Below, one piece after another: positions 1 through 9,159 of a stretch of DNA of 64,000 nucleotides. The notes beneath the pieces were generated by a model that did not search any database, was not told the origin of the DNA, and saw only the letters and a list, made by a program, of their open reading frames with translations. Positions within the stretch are counted from its first letter, which is position 1, and each line of letters begins with the position of its first letter. Position numbers and translations under genes: made by a program. The DNA is taken from assembly GCA_017996175.1 (NCBI GenBank), contig JAGOHK010000001.1, positions 62,001 to 126,000 on the forward strand. The letters run 5' to 3'. Source of the stretch: Leptospiraceae bacterium (GTDB taxonomy: Bacteria; Spirochaetota; Leptospiria; Leptospirales; Leptospiraceae).

Positions 1-2015
1 AACTAAAGGATAACGCAGATTTTATCATTACAAATCCTGATATGCTTCACTCAGGAATTTTACCAAATCACAACCGTAAGTGGAAAAATTTTCTTTCGCG
101 TTTGAAATACATTGTAGTCGATGAAGTGCATACCTATCGAGGATCGTTTGGTTCTCATGTAGCAAATGTATTTAGCAGGCTAATTCGAATTTGTCGCTTC
201 CATGGAGCTAATCCTATTTTTATTTGTTCTTCGGCTACTGTTGGTAATCCGGCTGAGCATGTGGAGGCGTTATTCCAAAGAAATTTTGCTATCATTGACA
301 ATGACACATCGCCTCGACCTAAGAGAGATTTGTTTTTTCTAAATCCATCTCTATTTAAAAGTATCGGTGGCGAAATGTATCGGAAAAGCCCATCTTCGAT
401 TTCAATTCCCTTGATTCGATTTGCAGCGGAGAATGATATCCGCACGATTTGCTTTTGTCGAGCGCGCCAAGAAGTAGAACGGCTGTATACCGCAGTTATA
501 GATTCCGCTCCCCATCTTCGTTCTAAGGTTAAACCTTACAGAGGAGGACTTTTACCAAACGAACGTCGTCAAATCGAAGAAGACTTGTTTTCAGGAAAAA
601 TCAATACCATTATTTCGACTAACGCATTAGAACTAGGAATTGATATTGGAGATTTGGATTTATGTATTCTTTCGGGACACCCTGGAACTCTTGCCAGTTT
701 TTGGCAGCAGGCTGGGCGGGTTGGGAGAAAGGGAAAGGCAGCGTCTATCGCATTTATTGCCAAGGATTCTCCGATCGACCAGTATATGGTAAACCATCCC
801 GAGTTTGTCACGAGCGCACCTGTTGAAGAAGCATGGCTATCATCGCATAATCCGTATATCATCCTACAACACTTGCCTTGTGCGGCGTACGAATATCCAT
901 TGCAAATGGAAGAATCTCACTACGCAGGGGATACTTATGATTCTGCGGTAGATGTGCTTGTGAAAAATTTAACCTTAAAACCTTATCATGAATCTTTTCG
1001 TTACAATCTCCAGAATTATCCAGCAATGGGCGTAAACCTTCGCGGAATGACTGATTACAACGTAGATATTTACCACGATGGAAAAGTAATTGGAGAAATT
1101 GATCCAATTAGTGCGAGAGCTGCACTACATAAAGATGCGATTTACCAGCATCTAGGAAAGAGGTATATGTCTATTAACCTCGATTTGGAAAAAAAATTAT
1201 GTGAAGTTGATCTTGTCAATGTGGATTATTACACGGAAGCAGTTTGGGAAACTATGATCGGTATGACCGAGATTGACGAAACAAAAGAACTACAAGGTTC
1301 CCTTCTGAACTTTGGCGAAGTAAATGTAAACAAACAACCCAAACTCTACAAAAAAATCAAAGAGCGAAGTCACGAAAACATTGGCTATGGTCCGATTACT
1401 CTTCCTCCTTTTATTTATGACACAACCGGACTTTGCCTTTATCCGCCACCTGCTTGGTTGAAAGCTTTGGAAGCGGCTGACAAACGTTATACGGAAGCGG
1501 CACTCTATGGACTCAGTTATATTCTGAAACGTTCAGCGCCAAGTCTTTGTATGGCGGATGTAAGTGATATTCACACAGATGTTTCTCTTAGCGAGGTAAA
1601 CCGCAATGAGTGGAAATCCGCTCTTTACCTCTACGATGCTCATGAAGGCGGAGTTGGGTATGCGGAAAAAATTTATGACAAAATCACAGACGCACTCGAA
1701 CTTTGTCTAAGTATCATCGACGAATGTGAATGCGAAGCAGGTTGTCCTTCTTGTGTCACAGCTAACCCAACTGGACTAGAAAACCGCGACTTACAAGATC
1801 TGCTCCAAGAGTCCAATGCCTCGGTTGCTTGCACGAGAAGTTTAATTCAATCTCTACTTACGGGTAATGTAGAGTTACCGCAAATAATTCTACATAGCCA
1901 TCCATCTCCGAAAAAAGTAGAACAAGTTGTACCTGATCCAGAGAAAGTAAAGTTAGAAAATCGGCTTCATCGTGCATCGTCTATTTTACAAAAGAAGAGA
2001 GATAGGATTTATTAA
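1..2015 (+). CDS. DEAD/DEAH-box helicase with C-terminal DUF1998 (YprA/MrfA type), 5' end cut by window
   Basis: The reading frame is open from the first bases of the window, so the N-terminal part, including the Walker A motif, lies outside. Visible are a TNPDMLH motif, a DEVH box (VVDEVHTYRG), an SAT motif (CSSATVG), a helicase C domain with STNALELGIDIG, and the arginine-finger motif QQAGRVGRKG. The C-terminus has the cysteine cluster CECEAGCPSC typical of the DUF1998/MZB zinc-binding domain. This is the arrangement of Bacillus YprA/MrfA-type ATP-dependent DNA helicases, which are linked to DNA repair in that family. The first ATG in view (position 42) is internal, not the start. No partner genes of defence systems that use DUF1998 proteins lie downstream, so a housekeeping repair role is the simpler reading. 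Confidence 0.88.
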   Translation, partial: LKDNADFIITNPDMLHSGILPNHNRKWKNFLSRLKYIVVDEVHTYRGSFGSHVANVFSRLIRICRFHGANPIFICSSATVGNPAEHVEALFQRNFAIIDNDTSPRPKRDLFFLNPSLFKSIGGEMYRKSPSSISIPLIRFAAENDIRTICFCRARQEVERLYTAVIDSAPHLRSKVKPYRGGLLPNERRQIEEDLFSGKINTIISTNALELGIDIGDLDLCILSGHPGTLASFWQQAGRVGRKGKAASIAFIAKDSPIDQYMVNHPEFVTSAPVEEAWLSSHNPYIILQHLPCAAYEYPLQMEESHYAGDTYDSAVDVLVKNLTLKPYHESFRYNLQNYPAMGVNLRGMTDYNVDIYHDGKVIGEIDPISARAALHKDAIYQHLGKRYMSINLDLEKKLCEVDLVNVDYYTEAVWETMIGMTEIDETKELQGSLLNFGEVNVNKQPKLYKKIKERSHENIGYGPITLPPFIYDTTGLCLYPPPAWLKALEAADKRYTEAALYGLSYILKRSAPSLCMADVSDIHTDVSLSEVNRNEWKSALYLYDAHEGGVGYAEKIYDKITDALELCLSIIDECECEAGCPSCVTANPTGLENRDLQDLLQESNASVACTRSLIQSLLTGNVELPQIILHSHPSPKKVEQVVPDPEKVKLENRLHRASSILQKKRDRIY

Positions 2016-2092
2016 AATTGGTTTTACAAATTAACAAATAATGGGTTTGGGCGATAGCCCGATAAGCCGCTGGCAGGCTAGTCAGCATTGAT

Positions 2093-2130
2093 CAGATTTC
2101 TAATCGAGCGTAAGCGAGATTAGAAATCTG
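2093..2130. repeat. Palindromic hairpin repeat, family 3, copy 1
   Basis: A near-perfect inverted repeat (CAGATTTCTAATCGAGCG, short centre, then its complement) followed by GGTA. A second copy with compensating changes in the stem lies at 20380-20416. Weaker similarity extends about 50 bases to the left in both copies (GCGATAGCCCGATAAGCC here against CGCCGATAGGCT there). The stem differs in sequence between copies while pairing is kept, which suggests that the structure matters. Confidence 0.7.
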
Positions 2131-2179
2131 GGTATGAAATTTGAAGTTATGTTAAAAATATTAGTTTAAGGAAATTAAA

Positions 2180-3760
2180 ATGAGAATAATAGTTATATTT
2201 CTTACGGTTTACGTTTTCTTTTTTTGCTCTACTTCGAATAAAAAAAAAGAAGAGATTCCTAAATTACCTGAGCCAAAGACCGCAGCAGAGTTTTTTGAAA
2301 GAGGGAATCGATTTTCTAGCACTGGTAATTATGAAAAAGCTATTCTGGATTTTTCTAAGGCAATAGAGTTAAATCCCGATTTTGCGAAGGCTTTTAATAA
2401 GAGGGGTAATGCAAAACGTTCTCTTGAGGATTATAAAGGCGCTATTTTGGATGCAAGCAAAGCAGTTGAATTGGATTCTGCCAATTCAACTTTTTTTAGC
2501 GACAGAGGTTTTTCCTATCACGAATCAGGTGATTACGATTCAGCTTTAAAGGATTTTACTAAATGCGTGGAATTAGATAAATATAATGCTTACTGTTATT
2601 ATGGTCGGGGGTTGAGTTTTTATCATAAGGGAAAAAAAATTGAGGCAGAGAAGGAATTAGATAATGCTATTCGGGAGAAATCTTATTACGCGATAGCTTA
2701 TAGATTACGCGCTAAAATTAGATATGAATTGGGAAATAAAGTAGGAGCGTTAGAGGATTACAACAGATTAATTGATCTGAATATATCAATTTATTCTGAT
2801 TACTATTATCGAGGAGATATAAAGTTAAGCCAGAAAGATACAATTGGGGCATCTAAAGATTATGAAATGGCAAGTGAACGGGTGCCTAAAAAATTTAACC
2901 CTGATCCTATTTTCAATCTTTTCTTTAAAGGAAAAACATTAAATCCGACGACTAACGCTAAGCAGATTGAATACTATGATGAGCTTCTCAAAAATTTTCC
3001 AAAACTATACAAACAATATTCTGATAGAGCACTTCTGAAGTTAAAAGAAAAAGATTATGAAGGTGCTATCAATGATTTTAATACAAGTTTTAAATTAAAC
3101 TCTAAATACGAAGAAGCGATAGTCGGTAGAGGTCGAGTCAAAGTTAAATTAAATAAATTGAAGGAGGCAATCGAAGACTTTACTTTAGCAATTTCCATAA
3201 ATACTAAAAGTGATTATGCTTATAATAACCGAGGGATTGTCAAATCTAAACAAGGAAATAAAGAAGAGGCAATTTTGGATTATAATGTTGCGATCGACTT
3301 AAATCCTAAGTCAGATAGCCAGTTTGTGAATCGAGGAAACGCTTACTCTGATTTGAAAAAATACAATGAAGCAATTAATGATTATAATTCCGCGATTGCA
3401 ATAAATCCAAGTAATGAGGATGCGTATAATGGAAGAGGGATTTGTTTTCAATATCTAAATAAATTAGATAATGCTATCGAAGATTATACGAAAGCAATCG
3501 AGTTAGACTCTAATTTTGATTTTGCATATTCTAATAGGGGCGGTGTTAAATTAAACAAAGGGAATTTTAAAGAAGCTATTTTAGATTTTGATTCTGCATT
3601 AAAAATAAATTCTGATGACGCAGTTACCTATGCAAACAGAGCCTATGCTTATTACAGACTAAAAAAATACGATGATGCCTGCACAGATTACCAGAGATCT
3701 AAAACAAGGGGTAATAATCAATTTAACTCAGATTTAGAAAAATATTGTTCTACCCGTTAA
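2180..3760 (+). CDS. TPR-repeat lipoprotein
   Basis: A 526-residue protein beginning with a short hydrophobic signal and a relaxed spirochaetal lipobox (FFFC, Cys at residue 16), followed by a charged linker. From about residue 35 to the end it is an almost continuous array of roughly a dozen 34-residue tetratricopeptide repeats (recurring pattern: A, two to four residues, D, Y/F, then A-I-x-L-N-P). It is predicted to be a membrane-anchored periplasmic or surface protein-interaction scaffold. The start is supported by AAGGA seven bases upstream of the ATG. The next gene converges on it with only six bases between the two stop codons. No specific partner can be inferred. Confidence 0.85.
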   Translation: MRIIVIFLTVYVFFFCSTSNKKKEEIPKLPEPKTAAEFFERGNRFSSTGNYEKAILDFSKAIELNPDFAKAFNKRGNAKRSLEDYKGAILDASKAVELDSANSTFFSDRGFSYHESGDYDSALKDFTKCVELDKYNAYCYYGRGLSFYHKGKKIEAEKELDNAIREKSYYAIAYRLRAKIRYELGNKVGALEDYNRLIDLNISIYSDYYYRGDIKLSQKDTIGASKDYEMASERVPKKFNPDPIFNLFFKGKTLNPTTNAKQIEYYDELLKNFPKLYKQYSDRALLKLKEKDYEGAINDFNTSFKLNSKYEEAIVGRGRVKVKLNKLKEAIEDFTLAISINTKSDYAYNNRGIVKSKQGNKEEAILDYNVAIDLNPKSDSQFVNRGNAYSDLKKYNEAINDYNSAIAINPSNEDAYNGRGICFQYLNKLDNAIEDYTKAIELDSNFDFAYSNRGGVKLNKGNFKEAILDFDSALKINSDDAVTYANRAYAYYRLKKYDDACTDYQRSKTRGNNQFNSDLEKYCSTR

Positions 3761-3766
3761 GTAAGT

Positions 3767-5653
3767 CTATTTGCTATTAACCTCTACTTTTAAATATCCA
3801 TTAAATGCATCAATGGCGCGGTAGAGAAAATAATCCGGTTTTATTTGGTTATTTTTCCGTTTTTCTATTTCTGCTTTTGCTTTTCCGTTTTTACTTACCC
3901 ACTGTTGAATCTTTTCTATATTGAAATTTGGTCTGGCTTTTTCCTTATATGGAATTTGAGGAAGATGTCTCCATTTATCTTCCTCTCTAAATGAATAAGG
4001 AAAACTTCCATCCTCTTCGCCAGAAATTTGAATATCAGGTTTTAATCCGTGAACTTGCGTAGTATTCTCCGATGGAAGAAAAAAACGACCACTGGTTATT
4101 TTAAGAATGTAATCGTTATTACCTGCTATATCTAATATTTTTTGTATACTCCCATTTCCGAATGTTCTATTTCCGAGTATAATGGCACGTTTATGATCTT
4201 GTAAACTTCCAGCAACTAATTCTGCTCCTGATGCAGTTTGGGAATTAACTAAGACTGCCATCGGCAAATCAGTAATATCCTGAGTTTTAGCAAAGAAATC
4301 ATCTGGAGAATACTTTGAATTAACTACGTGTACTAACAATCCTTTCTTTACAAATAAATCAATCGTATCAATCACTAAATCTAAATAACCGCCCGAATTA
4401 TTTCGTAGATCTAAAATTAATCCTTGCAACTTTGTTTTTTTGTTTTGTTTTAATTCTTCTAATTTACTTTTTATTTCTTTTACAGTATCTTCCGAATTGG
4501 ATTTTATAAATCCTGTGACTTTGATATAACCTATGTTTGGATTTTCTTCTAAGATTCTAGCTGTTACATTTTTTATTTCTGTGGTATCGCGCTTTATTTG
4601 AATAGTGAGACTGTCTCGTACGCCTCTTCTTTTCACTTCTACACTGACCATCGAATGCCTTTCACCTTTAAGAAGTTTTATTACTTTTTCAAGTGGTAAT
4701 GCATCTATATTCTTTTTATCTATCTTTATTATTACATCACCAGAACGAATTCCTGCCTTTAATGCGGGGCTATCTTCTAAAGGATTTTCAACGACTACTT
4801 CCTTATTACCCCCTCCACTTAGAATCATTCCCACACTTGCAGGTGAGATTAGAACTTCATCCATAGAGTCTTCCCATCTTTCTTTTGCATATATAGTAGA
4901 GTGAGGATCAATTGAACTCAAATACCCATTAGCCGCAGCTAGGTATACTTCATTCATCGTAATTGGTTTTTCATCTGTAGTTGGAAAAGAATTTAAGTTT
5001 GCTCCTATATAGACTATTACTTTTTCGAGATCCGTTTGTTTAAAGTTTAATTCTAATAAAAAATCATAGATTTCTTTTTTCTTTTTTAGTTCTTCGGCTA
5101 CTATTTCTTTTGCGCTCAACGATTTTGAATTCAAATCTTTTTCCCTTTTTTCAGCTATAAGTATTACAAATGAATCAGAAGGAGAAAGTTTAACTACTTT
5201 TCCCTTTGGGATGATCGAAGTGTTTTTTTTATTCTTTTCATAATATTTTTCTGGAAATAAAAAAATATTTTTATTCAAAGTCTGACAGGCGTTATAAGCA
5301 GCATCTGCATAGCCCACTGAATCATTGATATTATCCTTATCTAAATGGAGTCTTTTGGCTTCTGTTATAACTTTTTCAAAGTCGTTTTTGTCAAAAGAAC
5401 CCTTTTCTCTTGTCGGATATTGAGTAGCGCTATTTTTTTCTTTTGGTTTGTCTTGGATTGTTTGTTTTTGCTCTGGTTGCCTACAATAGAAACTTAAACT
5501 AGTGGTGAAGATTATACCAATTGTCAAAAGAAAATACTTACGGATTTCAAATTGAGCTTCTCTATTTTGGACGGTTGAGAATATCTTATTCTTTAAAAAA
5601 TGGAACGTTATTTTTGATGAAAGGTATATAAAAAAATAGAGTTTTGAATTCAT
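3767..5653 (-). CDS. S41 (CtpA/Prc-like) PDZ protease homologue lacking the catalytic lysine
   Basis: The architecture is that of carboxy-terminal processing proteases: a signal/lipobox region (SLSFYC, Cys about residue 57), an N-terminal helical domain, a PDZ domain (about residues 265-345, with GIRSGDVIIKID) and the S41 catalytic core. The nucleophile serine is present in the SQTASGAE motif (Ser475). The general-base lysine, normally in a T-F-G-K-G motif 25 residues after the serine, is Asn500 here (TFGNGSIQ; codon AAT at 4156-4154). This predicts a substrate-binding protein or a protease with weakened activity. About 40 residues precede the signal segment and no other ATG is available, so the true start may be a non-ATG codon further in. 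Confidence 0.85.
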   Translation of the reverse strand: MNSKLYFFIYLSSKITFHFLKNKIFSTVQNREAQFEIRKYFLLTIGIIFTTSLSFYCRQPEQKQTIQDKPKEKNSATQYPTREKGSFDKNDFEKVITEAKRLHLDKDNINDSVGYADAAYNACQTLNKNIFLFPEKYYEKNKKNTSIIPKGKVVKLSPSDSFVILIAEKREKDLNSKSLSAKEIVAEELKKKKEIYDFLLELNFKQTDLEKVIVYIGANLNSFPTTDEKPITMNEVYLAAANGYLSSIDPHSTIYAKERWEDSMDEVLISPASVGMILSGGGNKEVVVENPLEDSPALKAGIRSGDVIIKIDKKNIDALPLEKVIKLLKGERHSMVSVEVKRRGVRDSLTIQIKRDTTEIKNVTARILEENPNIGYIKVTGFIKSNSEDTVKEIKSKLEELKQNKKTKLQGLILDLRNNSGGYLDLVIDTIDLFVKKGLLVHVVNSKYSPDDFFAKTQDITDLPMAVLVNSQTASGAELVAGSLQDHKRAIILGNRTFGNGSIQKILDIAGNNDYILKITSGRFFLPSENTTQVHGLKPDIQISGEEDGSFPYSFREEDKWRHLPQIPYKEKARPNFNIEKIQQWVSKNGKAKAEIEKRKNNQIKPDYFLYRAIDAFNGYLKVEVNSK

Positions 5654-5702
5654 ATTATTATGACTAATCTTATGAAAGTTTTTTGTCTAGTTATTATTTT
5701 TT

Positions 5703-6668
5703 CTACTTTTTTATGTATTTAACTTTACCCGCTCCTTCAACATACGTATCCACATTGAGATAACCGAAGTAATCCTCACCTTTAAGAATAAATGTTTCAT
5801 TATCTCGACCGAATTGATTTCGGTCAAAGCCTGCATTTACCCCAAAGCGTTTTGTCTGAGGTCCGCCTACAAATTGAATTTCTTTAAATACTCCATCTAC
5901 TAGTCGAACTTTAGGAACGGAATCAAACTTATCTTTTGTATAAGTATCTTTATCGTAAGTAAATTCGATTTCAGAGACTTCTAAAAATTCTTCTCCTTCT
6001 CCCAAAATTCTAAGTGGGTTGTAAGAAAAAAATCCTTTTGCAGTTTTGCCTTTATTAAATCCAGAAACGATTTCGATTTCTAAATTATAAGAGACAGAGG
6101 CGATGAAGTTTTTATCTGTAGTTAGAGTTGTATTTAAAGATTTTTCATTTGTAGTTGCGATTTGAATTTCGGAAAGAAAGTCATCTCCATTTGTATGTAA
6201 AGTCGATTTTGCATTTAGCTCATAAATGAATGATCCTGTGGGAGCGATTAATTCTGTCTTGACGACATTTTCCAAATGATTACCGTTACTATAAGTAGGG
6301 GATAATACTAAATCGCCTTCTGGCTTGTGTCGATTCCATTTCTGCCAGACAACTCGGAGTTTCGCAATATGAGAAGCTCCAAAGTAATCACCTTTGTCTA
6401 AGTAAAAGCCGGAAATCACGTAACCATTTTTTAGGATAATTTTTTCTGTACCGCCATTTCCACCGACTTGTTTTCCGCCAAAAGTTAAGTCTTCTATTTT
6501 TCCGGCTTTATCAATAACGCCATAAATGGGTCGAATGGAATCAATAATATCTCCATGTCGAATAATTAAACCAGCTAACACTTTGGTTTTCTTTGCTCCA
6601 ATCTCTTCTGCGGATAACGCTAAATTGCCAAAGATTAAAAGTAGTGATAGGTATTTTATATATTTCAT
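5703..6668 (-). CDS. Secreted protein of unknown function, possible jacalin-like lectin domain
   Basis: I place the start at the ATG ending at 6668, not nine codons upstream, because AGGAG lies eight bases before it and the protein then begins with a clean signal peptide (MKYIKYLSLLLIFGNLALSA, cleavage before EE). The mature part is rich in beta strands. Residues about 25-110 contain IRHGDIIDSI, a GG-x(2)-GG-x-GG-like stretch and a following L-x(3)-Y-V-I-S-G segment, which resembles the repeat pattern of jacalin-like lectins. This resemblance is by eye only. The C-terminal half (about 200 residues) matches nothing I recognise. A family 1 repeat begins 26 bases upstream of the start. It is probably periplasmic or exported. 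Confidence 0.7.
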   Translation of the reverse strand: MKYIKYLSLLLIFGNLALSAEEIGAKKTKVLAGLIIRHGDIIDSIRPIYGVIDKAGKIEDLTFGGKQVGGNGGTEKIILKNGYVISGFYLDKGDYFGASHIAKLRVVWQKWNRHKPEGDLVLSPTYSNGNHLENVVKTELIAPTGSFIYELNAKSTLHTNGDDFLSEIQIATTNEKSLNTTLTTDKNFIASVSYNLEIEIVSGFNKGKTAKGFFSYNPLRILGEGEEFLEVSEIEFTYDKDTYTKDKFDSVPKVRLVDGVFKEIQFVGGPQTKRFGVNAGFDRNQFGRDNETFILKGEDYFGYLNVDTYVEGAGKVKYIKK

Positions 6669-6693
6669 TTTATTTCTCCTGTGATATTTATTC

Positions 6694-6857
6694 AATGTGA
6701 ATTCGACATAAGAAAATTAAGTAATACTAAAGAGCCGTTCAATATGTCATTCCCAAAATTTTCTGTTGGGAATCTGTAGTTATTGAGATCCCCGACAGAA
6801 AATTTCGGGGATGACGCTTACGCTAAAGAAAATAATCCATACGCCGAATTCATGTTA
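6694..6857. repeat. Dispersed palindromic element, family 1, copy A
   Basis: About 160 bp with terminal inverted repeats (left AATGTGAATTCG, right CGAATTCATGTTA) and a large internal hairpin: GTCATTCCCAAAATTTTCTG on one arm and CAGAAAATTTCGGGGATGAC on the other. Near-identical copies occur at 23193-23347 and 51027-51184, and damaged copies at 15288-15325 and 16705-16882. It sits between the start of the secreted-protein gene and the 3' end of the gene to its right. No coding capacity. Confidence 0.8.
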
Positions 6858-6892
6858 TTCATTAGTGTTTTCTAATATTCTTAATTTAGCTT
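6857..6892 (-). repeat. Family 4 repeat fragment
   Basis: Read on the minus strand this is AAGAATATTAGAAAACACTA followed by ATGAATAA. The same words occur on the plus strand at 30252-30285 and 43471-43500. It abuts the right end of the family 1 element directly. Confidence 0.5.
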
Positions 6893-6931
6893 TCATTTTT
6901 GCAAATTTTTTGGCATAACATCAGTTAAACA

Positions 6932-7573
6932 TCAAGCAAGATATTCTACCGAAAAATTATTACCTAATTTATTCAAATATCCTTCTGAAAGAATTCTTTC
7001 GATGAGTTGTTTTATTTCCTTTGTAGGTTTTCCTTCTAGTGTGATTGTAACCATTGCGTCCTCTTCGTTTATTTCTTCTGCGTCTAAAGATAATTCTTGG
7101 ATGATACTTCGCATTGCAGATAGCCACTGCGGATAAGGAATAGTAGTCTCTTCTTCTGGATGATAAGCTTCCATAAAGAGTCCCTCCTCTTCATCTACTT
7201 CAATTGCTATTAGTAAATCACTTTCTTCATCTTTACTAATATGAATACTACTTAACGTTTCACGAGGTTGGGACTTAATTGTATCTAAAAATTCTTCTAG
7301 TTTAAACATATCACCTTTGATTGTATCATCTGCCTCTTCGTCTTCTTCCAAAACTTCATCAGAATCAGCCTCTAAACTGGATCGGAATTTATCAGGACTA
7401 GTTTCGAAAGCGGAAAAATCTTGTGAATTATTTCTTAAAGATTTTGATTTCATGGATTCTACGCTAACTTGGAGTGCTTTGAATATCTTGTAGATAATTG
7501 CCATTATCCCTACAAAGATAACAAGAAATACAATTACTCCAAGAGCGATAAATATATAGGCGGTGTTGTCCAT
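6932..7573 (-). CDS. Membrane-anchored acidic protein of unknown function
   Basis: 213 residues: one N-terminal transmembrane helix (about residues 5-27), then a basic/serine stretch and a strongly acidic region (EVLEEDEEADD), followed by a compact C-terminal domain of mixed alpha/beta character. The C-terminal part is predicted to be cytoplasmic (no signal peptidase site). AAGGAG lies six bases before the ATG. It is the last gene of a three-gene leftward set after hpf and a TPR gene, nine bases from the latter. I do not recognise the family. Confidence 0.7.
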   Translation of the reverse strand: MDNTAYIFIALGVIVFLVIFVGIMAIIYKIFKALQVSVESMKSKSLRNNSQDFSAFETSPDKFRSSLEADSDEVLEEDEEADDTIKGDMFKLEEFLDTIKSQPRETLSSIHISKDEESDLLIAIEVDEEEGLFMEAYHPEEETTIPYPQWLSAMRSIIQELSLDAEEINEEDAMVTITLEGKPTKEIKQLIERILSEGYLNKLGNNFSVEYLA

Positions 7574-7582
7574 ATTTTCTCC

Positions 7583-8527
7583 TTACAATCCTTTCTCTCT
7601 TTTATTATCTGCTCTTCTATCTAAAATTTCTGGATCGATTAGGTTGATTTTGTTTTTTACTTTTTTGGAAAGTTCTGAATTGATTTGTCCAGGGAGTGTA
7701 TCGAGGATCGTAAGACCAATATGTAAGATTCGACAATTGAGTTTGAATTTTAATTCTGGTCGCTCTGTACCTAAATTGGATTCGAGTCGCATCATTTCGA
7801 TAAACAATTGGTTTACTTCTTCGCGGGTATAATCGCGGATTTCGGGAATATAGATTTTTTCTAAACAGTAGACAGGGAGGATTTCTCTGATTTCATCTTG
7901 TGTTTCAAATTGTTCCCCTAATTCCATAATGGCAGTTGCGAGCGGTTCGGATTTTACAATTTCCAAATTCAATAAATCAGGATTATTCAACATCGCAGTT
8001 CGATAGTACAAACGACTTCGGGAGTGATCGCCCAAATGGTAAAGACATTCAGCTTCATAATACAAATTTTGCATCGAAACGTCTTGGAATTTTTTAGAAT
8101 AGTCTAGGATGTCACGCGCATTTTTATAATCTCCAATTCGGATGAGACACATGGCAAGATTGGAAAGAACATTTTTATCAAGACCATGCATTCCTTCTTT
8201 TTGGTACGCAATTCTAAATTGAGTAGAGGCTTCGCTTAGAATACAAAATGTGAGAGATTCGTAGGTTTCATTTTTGGGGAAATTTCGTTTGGTGATTTCG
8301 GTTACGAATTGGTTGAACATTTCAACTAGGAGGTTTCCGCGGTCTTTGCCTTCGCGGGTGGCGAGAATCGTTTCGATTCGGTTGTCCCAATAGCTGGATA
8401 TATAATACCCAGCTATGAACTCTTGTTTATTTGGGTCAATGTCTAATAGTTCAAAGAAGATGCTTTTGGCGTTTTCAAATTCCCCTTCTTTTAACTTAAA
8501 ATTACCTTCTTCAAACTTTACTAACAT
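7583..8527 (-). CDS. TPR-containing cytoplasmic protein
   Basis: 314 residues without a signal peptide. Helical repeats of TPR type are visible at about residues 1-45 (GNFKLKEGEFENAKSIFFEL) and 125-190 (LGDHSRSRLYYRTA). The C-terminal third is helical without a clear motif. The ATG follows the stop codon of hpf directly (TAG-ATG), so translation is almost certainly coupled. Function unknown; the linkage to hpf suggests a stationary-phase or stress context, but that is inference. Confidence 0.75.
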   Translation of the reverse strand: MLVKFEEGNFKLKEGEFENAKSIFFELLDIDPNKQEFIAGYYISSYWDNRIETILATREGKDRGNLLVEMFNQFVTEITKRNFPKNETYESLTFCILSEASTQFRIAYQKEGMHGLDKNVLSNLAMCLIRIGDYKNARDILDYSKKFQDVSMQNLYYEAECLYHLGDHSRSRLYYRTAMLNNPDLLNLEIVKSEPLATAIMELGEQFETQDEIREILPVYCLEKIYIPEIRDYTREEVNQLFIEMMRLESNLGTERPELKFKLNCRILHIGLTILDTLPGQINSELSKKVKNKINLIDPEILDRRADNKREKGL

Positions 8528-8830
8528 CTACCTCATTGTTTTTGAATGTGCAGCTTTTTTATCGTGAAAACGATTTAGCTGACGCTCAATTTTATCCTCT
8601 AGCCCGTCAATGCAGGCGTAAATATCTTTATTAATACTATGTGCATTAAAACTTGATTGGTCGCCACGTACATTCATATTTATATGAATCTCCCCGTGTA
8701 CCATATGAAAAGACACATCGCATGAAGTTATTTTATGTAAATACTTATTAATTCTTTCAAGCTTTTTTGTTGCGTATTCTTCTGCTGCTGCTGAGTGATC
8801 CAGATGTTTCCAAGTATATTTGATTTTCAT
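8528..8830 (-). CDS. hpf: Ribosome hibernation promoting factor, short form (HPF/RaiA family)
   Basis: A 100-residue protein of the S30AE/HPF family, which binds the decoding region of the 30S subunit and stabilises inactive ribosomes. The family pattern is clear: an N-terminal strand MKIKYTWKHLD, a basic helix (ATKKLERINKYL), strands with HINMNVRGD and the helix IDGLEDKIERQLNRFHDKK. There is no long-form C-terminal dimerisation domain. I place the start at 8830 because AGGAG lies nine bases upstream; a longer reading to 8896 would add 22 residues with no family match. First gene of an operon with the two genes to its left. Confidence 0.9.
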   Translation of the reverse strand: MKIKYTWKHLDHSAAAEEYATKKLERINKYLHKITSCDVSFHMVHGEIHINMNVRGDQSSFNAHSINKDIYACIDGLEDKIERQLNRFHDKKAAHSKTMR

Positions 8831-9159
8831 AGTTCCAATCTCCTGCTTTAAGCTAGGTCTAGTTTCACACTTACATATTTTTATAGTCAAGTACATTCGA
8901 AAATTTTCTCTATTTATTTAAAAAAAGTACACAAAAACAAATTTAATGTTAAAGTATTTTCTGGAATTCTTCTAAAATATTTTTTCAAATTTCTGAAACT
9001 TTTTTTGTCATAGTTTTTTTATTGGAGTCTAATTTACTTCCATTTTTAAAAATAGAGTAATACTAATCATTAGTATTGTATATACTTATGTCTCTAAATT
9101 AGAGGGGTAATTTAATATTAACCGCAAATCATCTTTTTAAATCTAAATATTTTTTCCTT

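Noticed and set aside
1-2015. Helicase with DUF1998 as part of a DISARM-like defence system
   Set aside because: No methylase, DrmA/B partner, phospholipase-D protein or other defence gene follows; the visible motifs fit YprA/MrfA repair helicases better.
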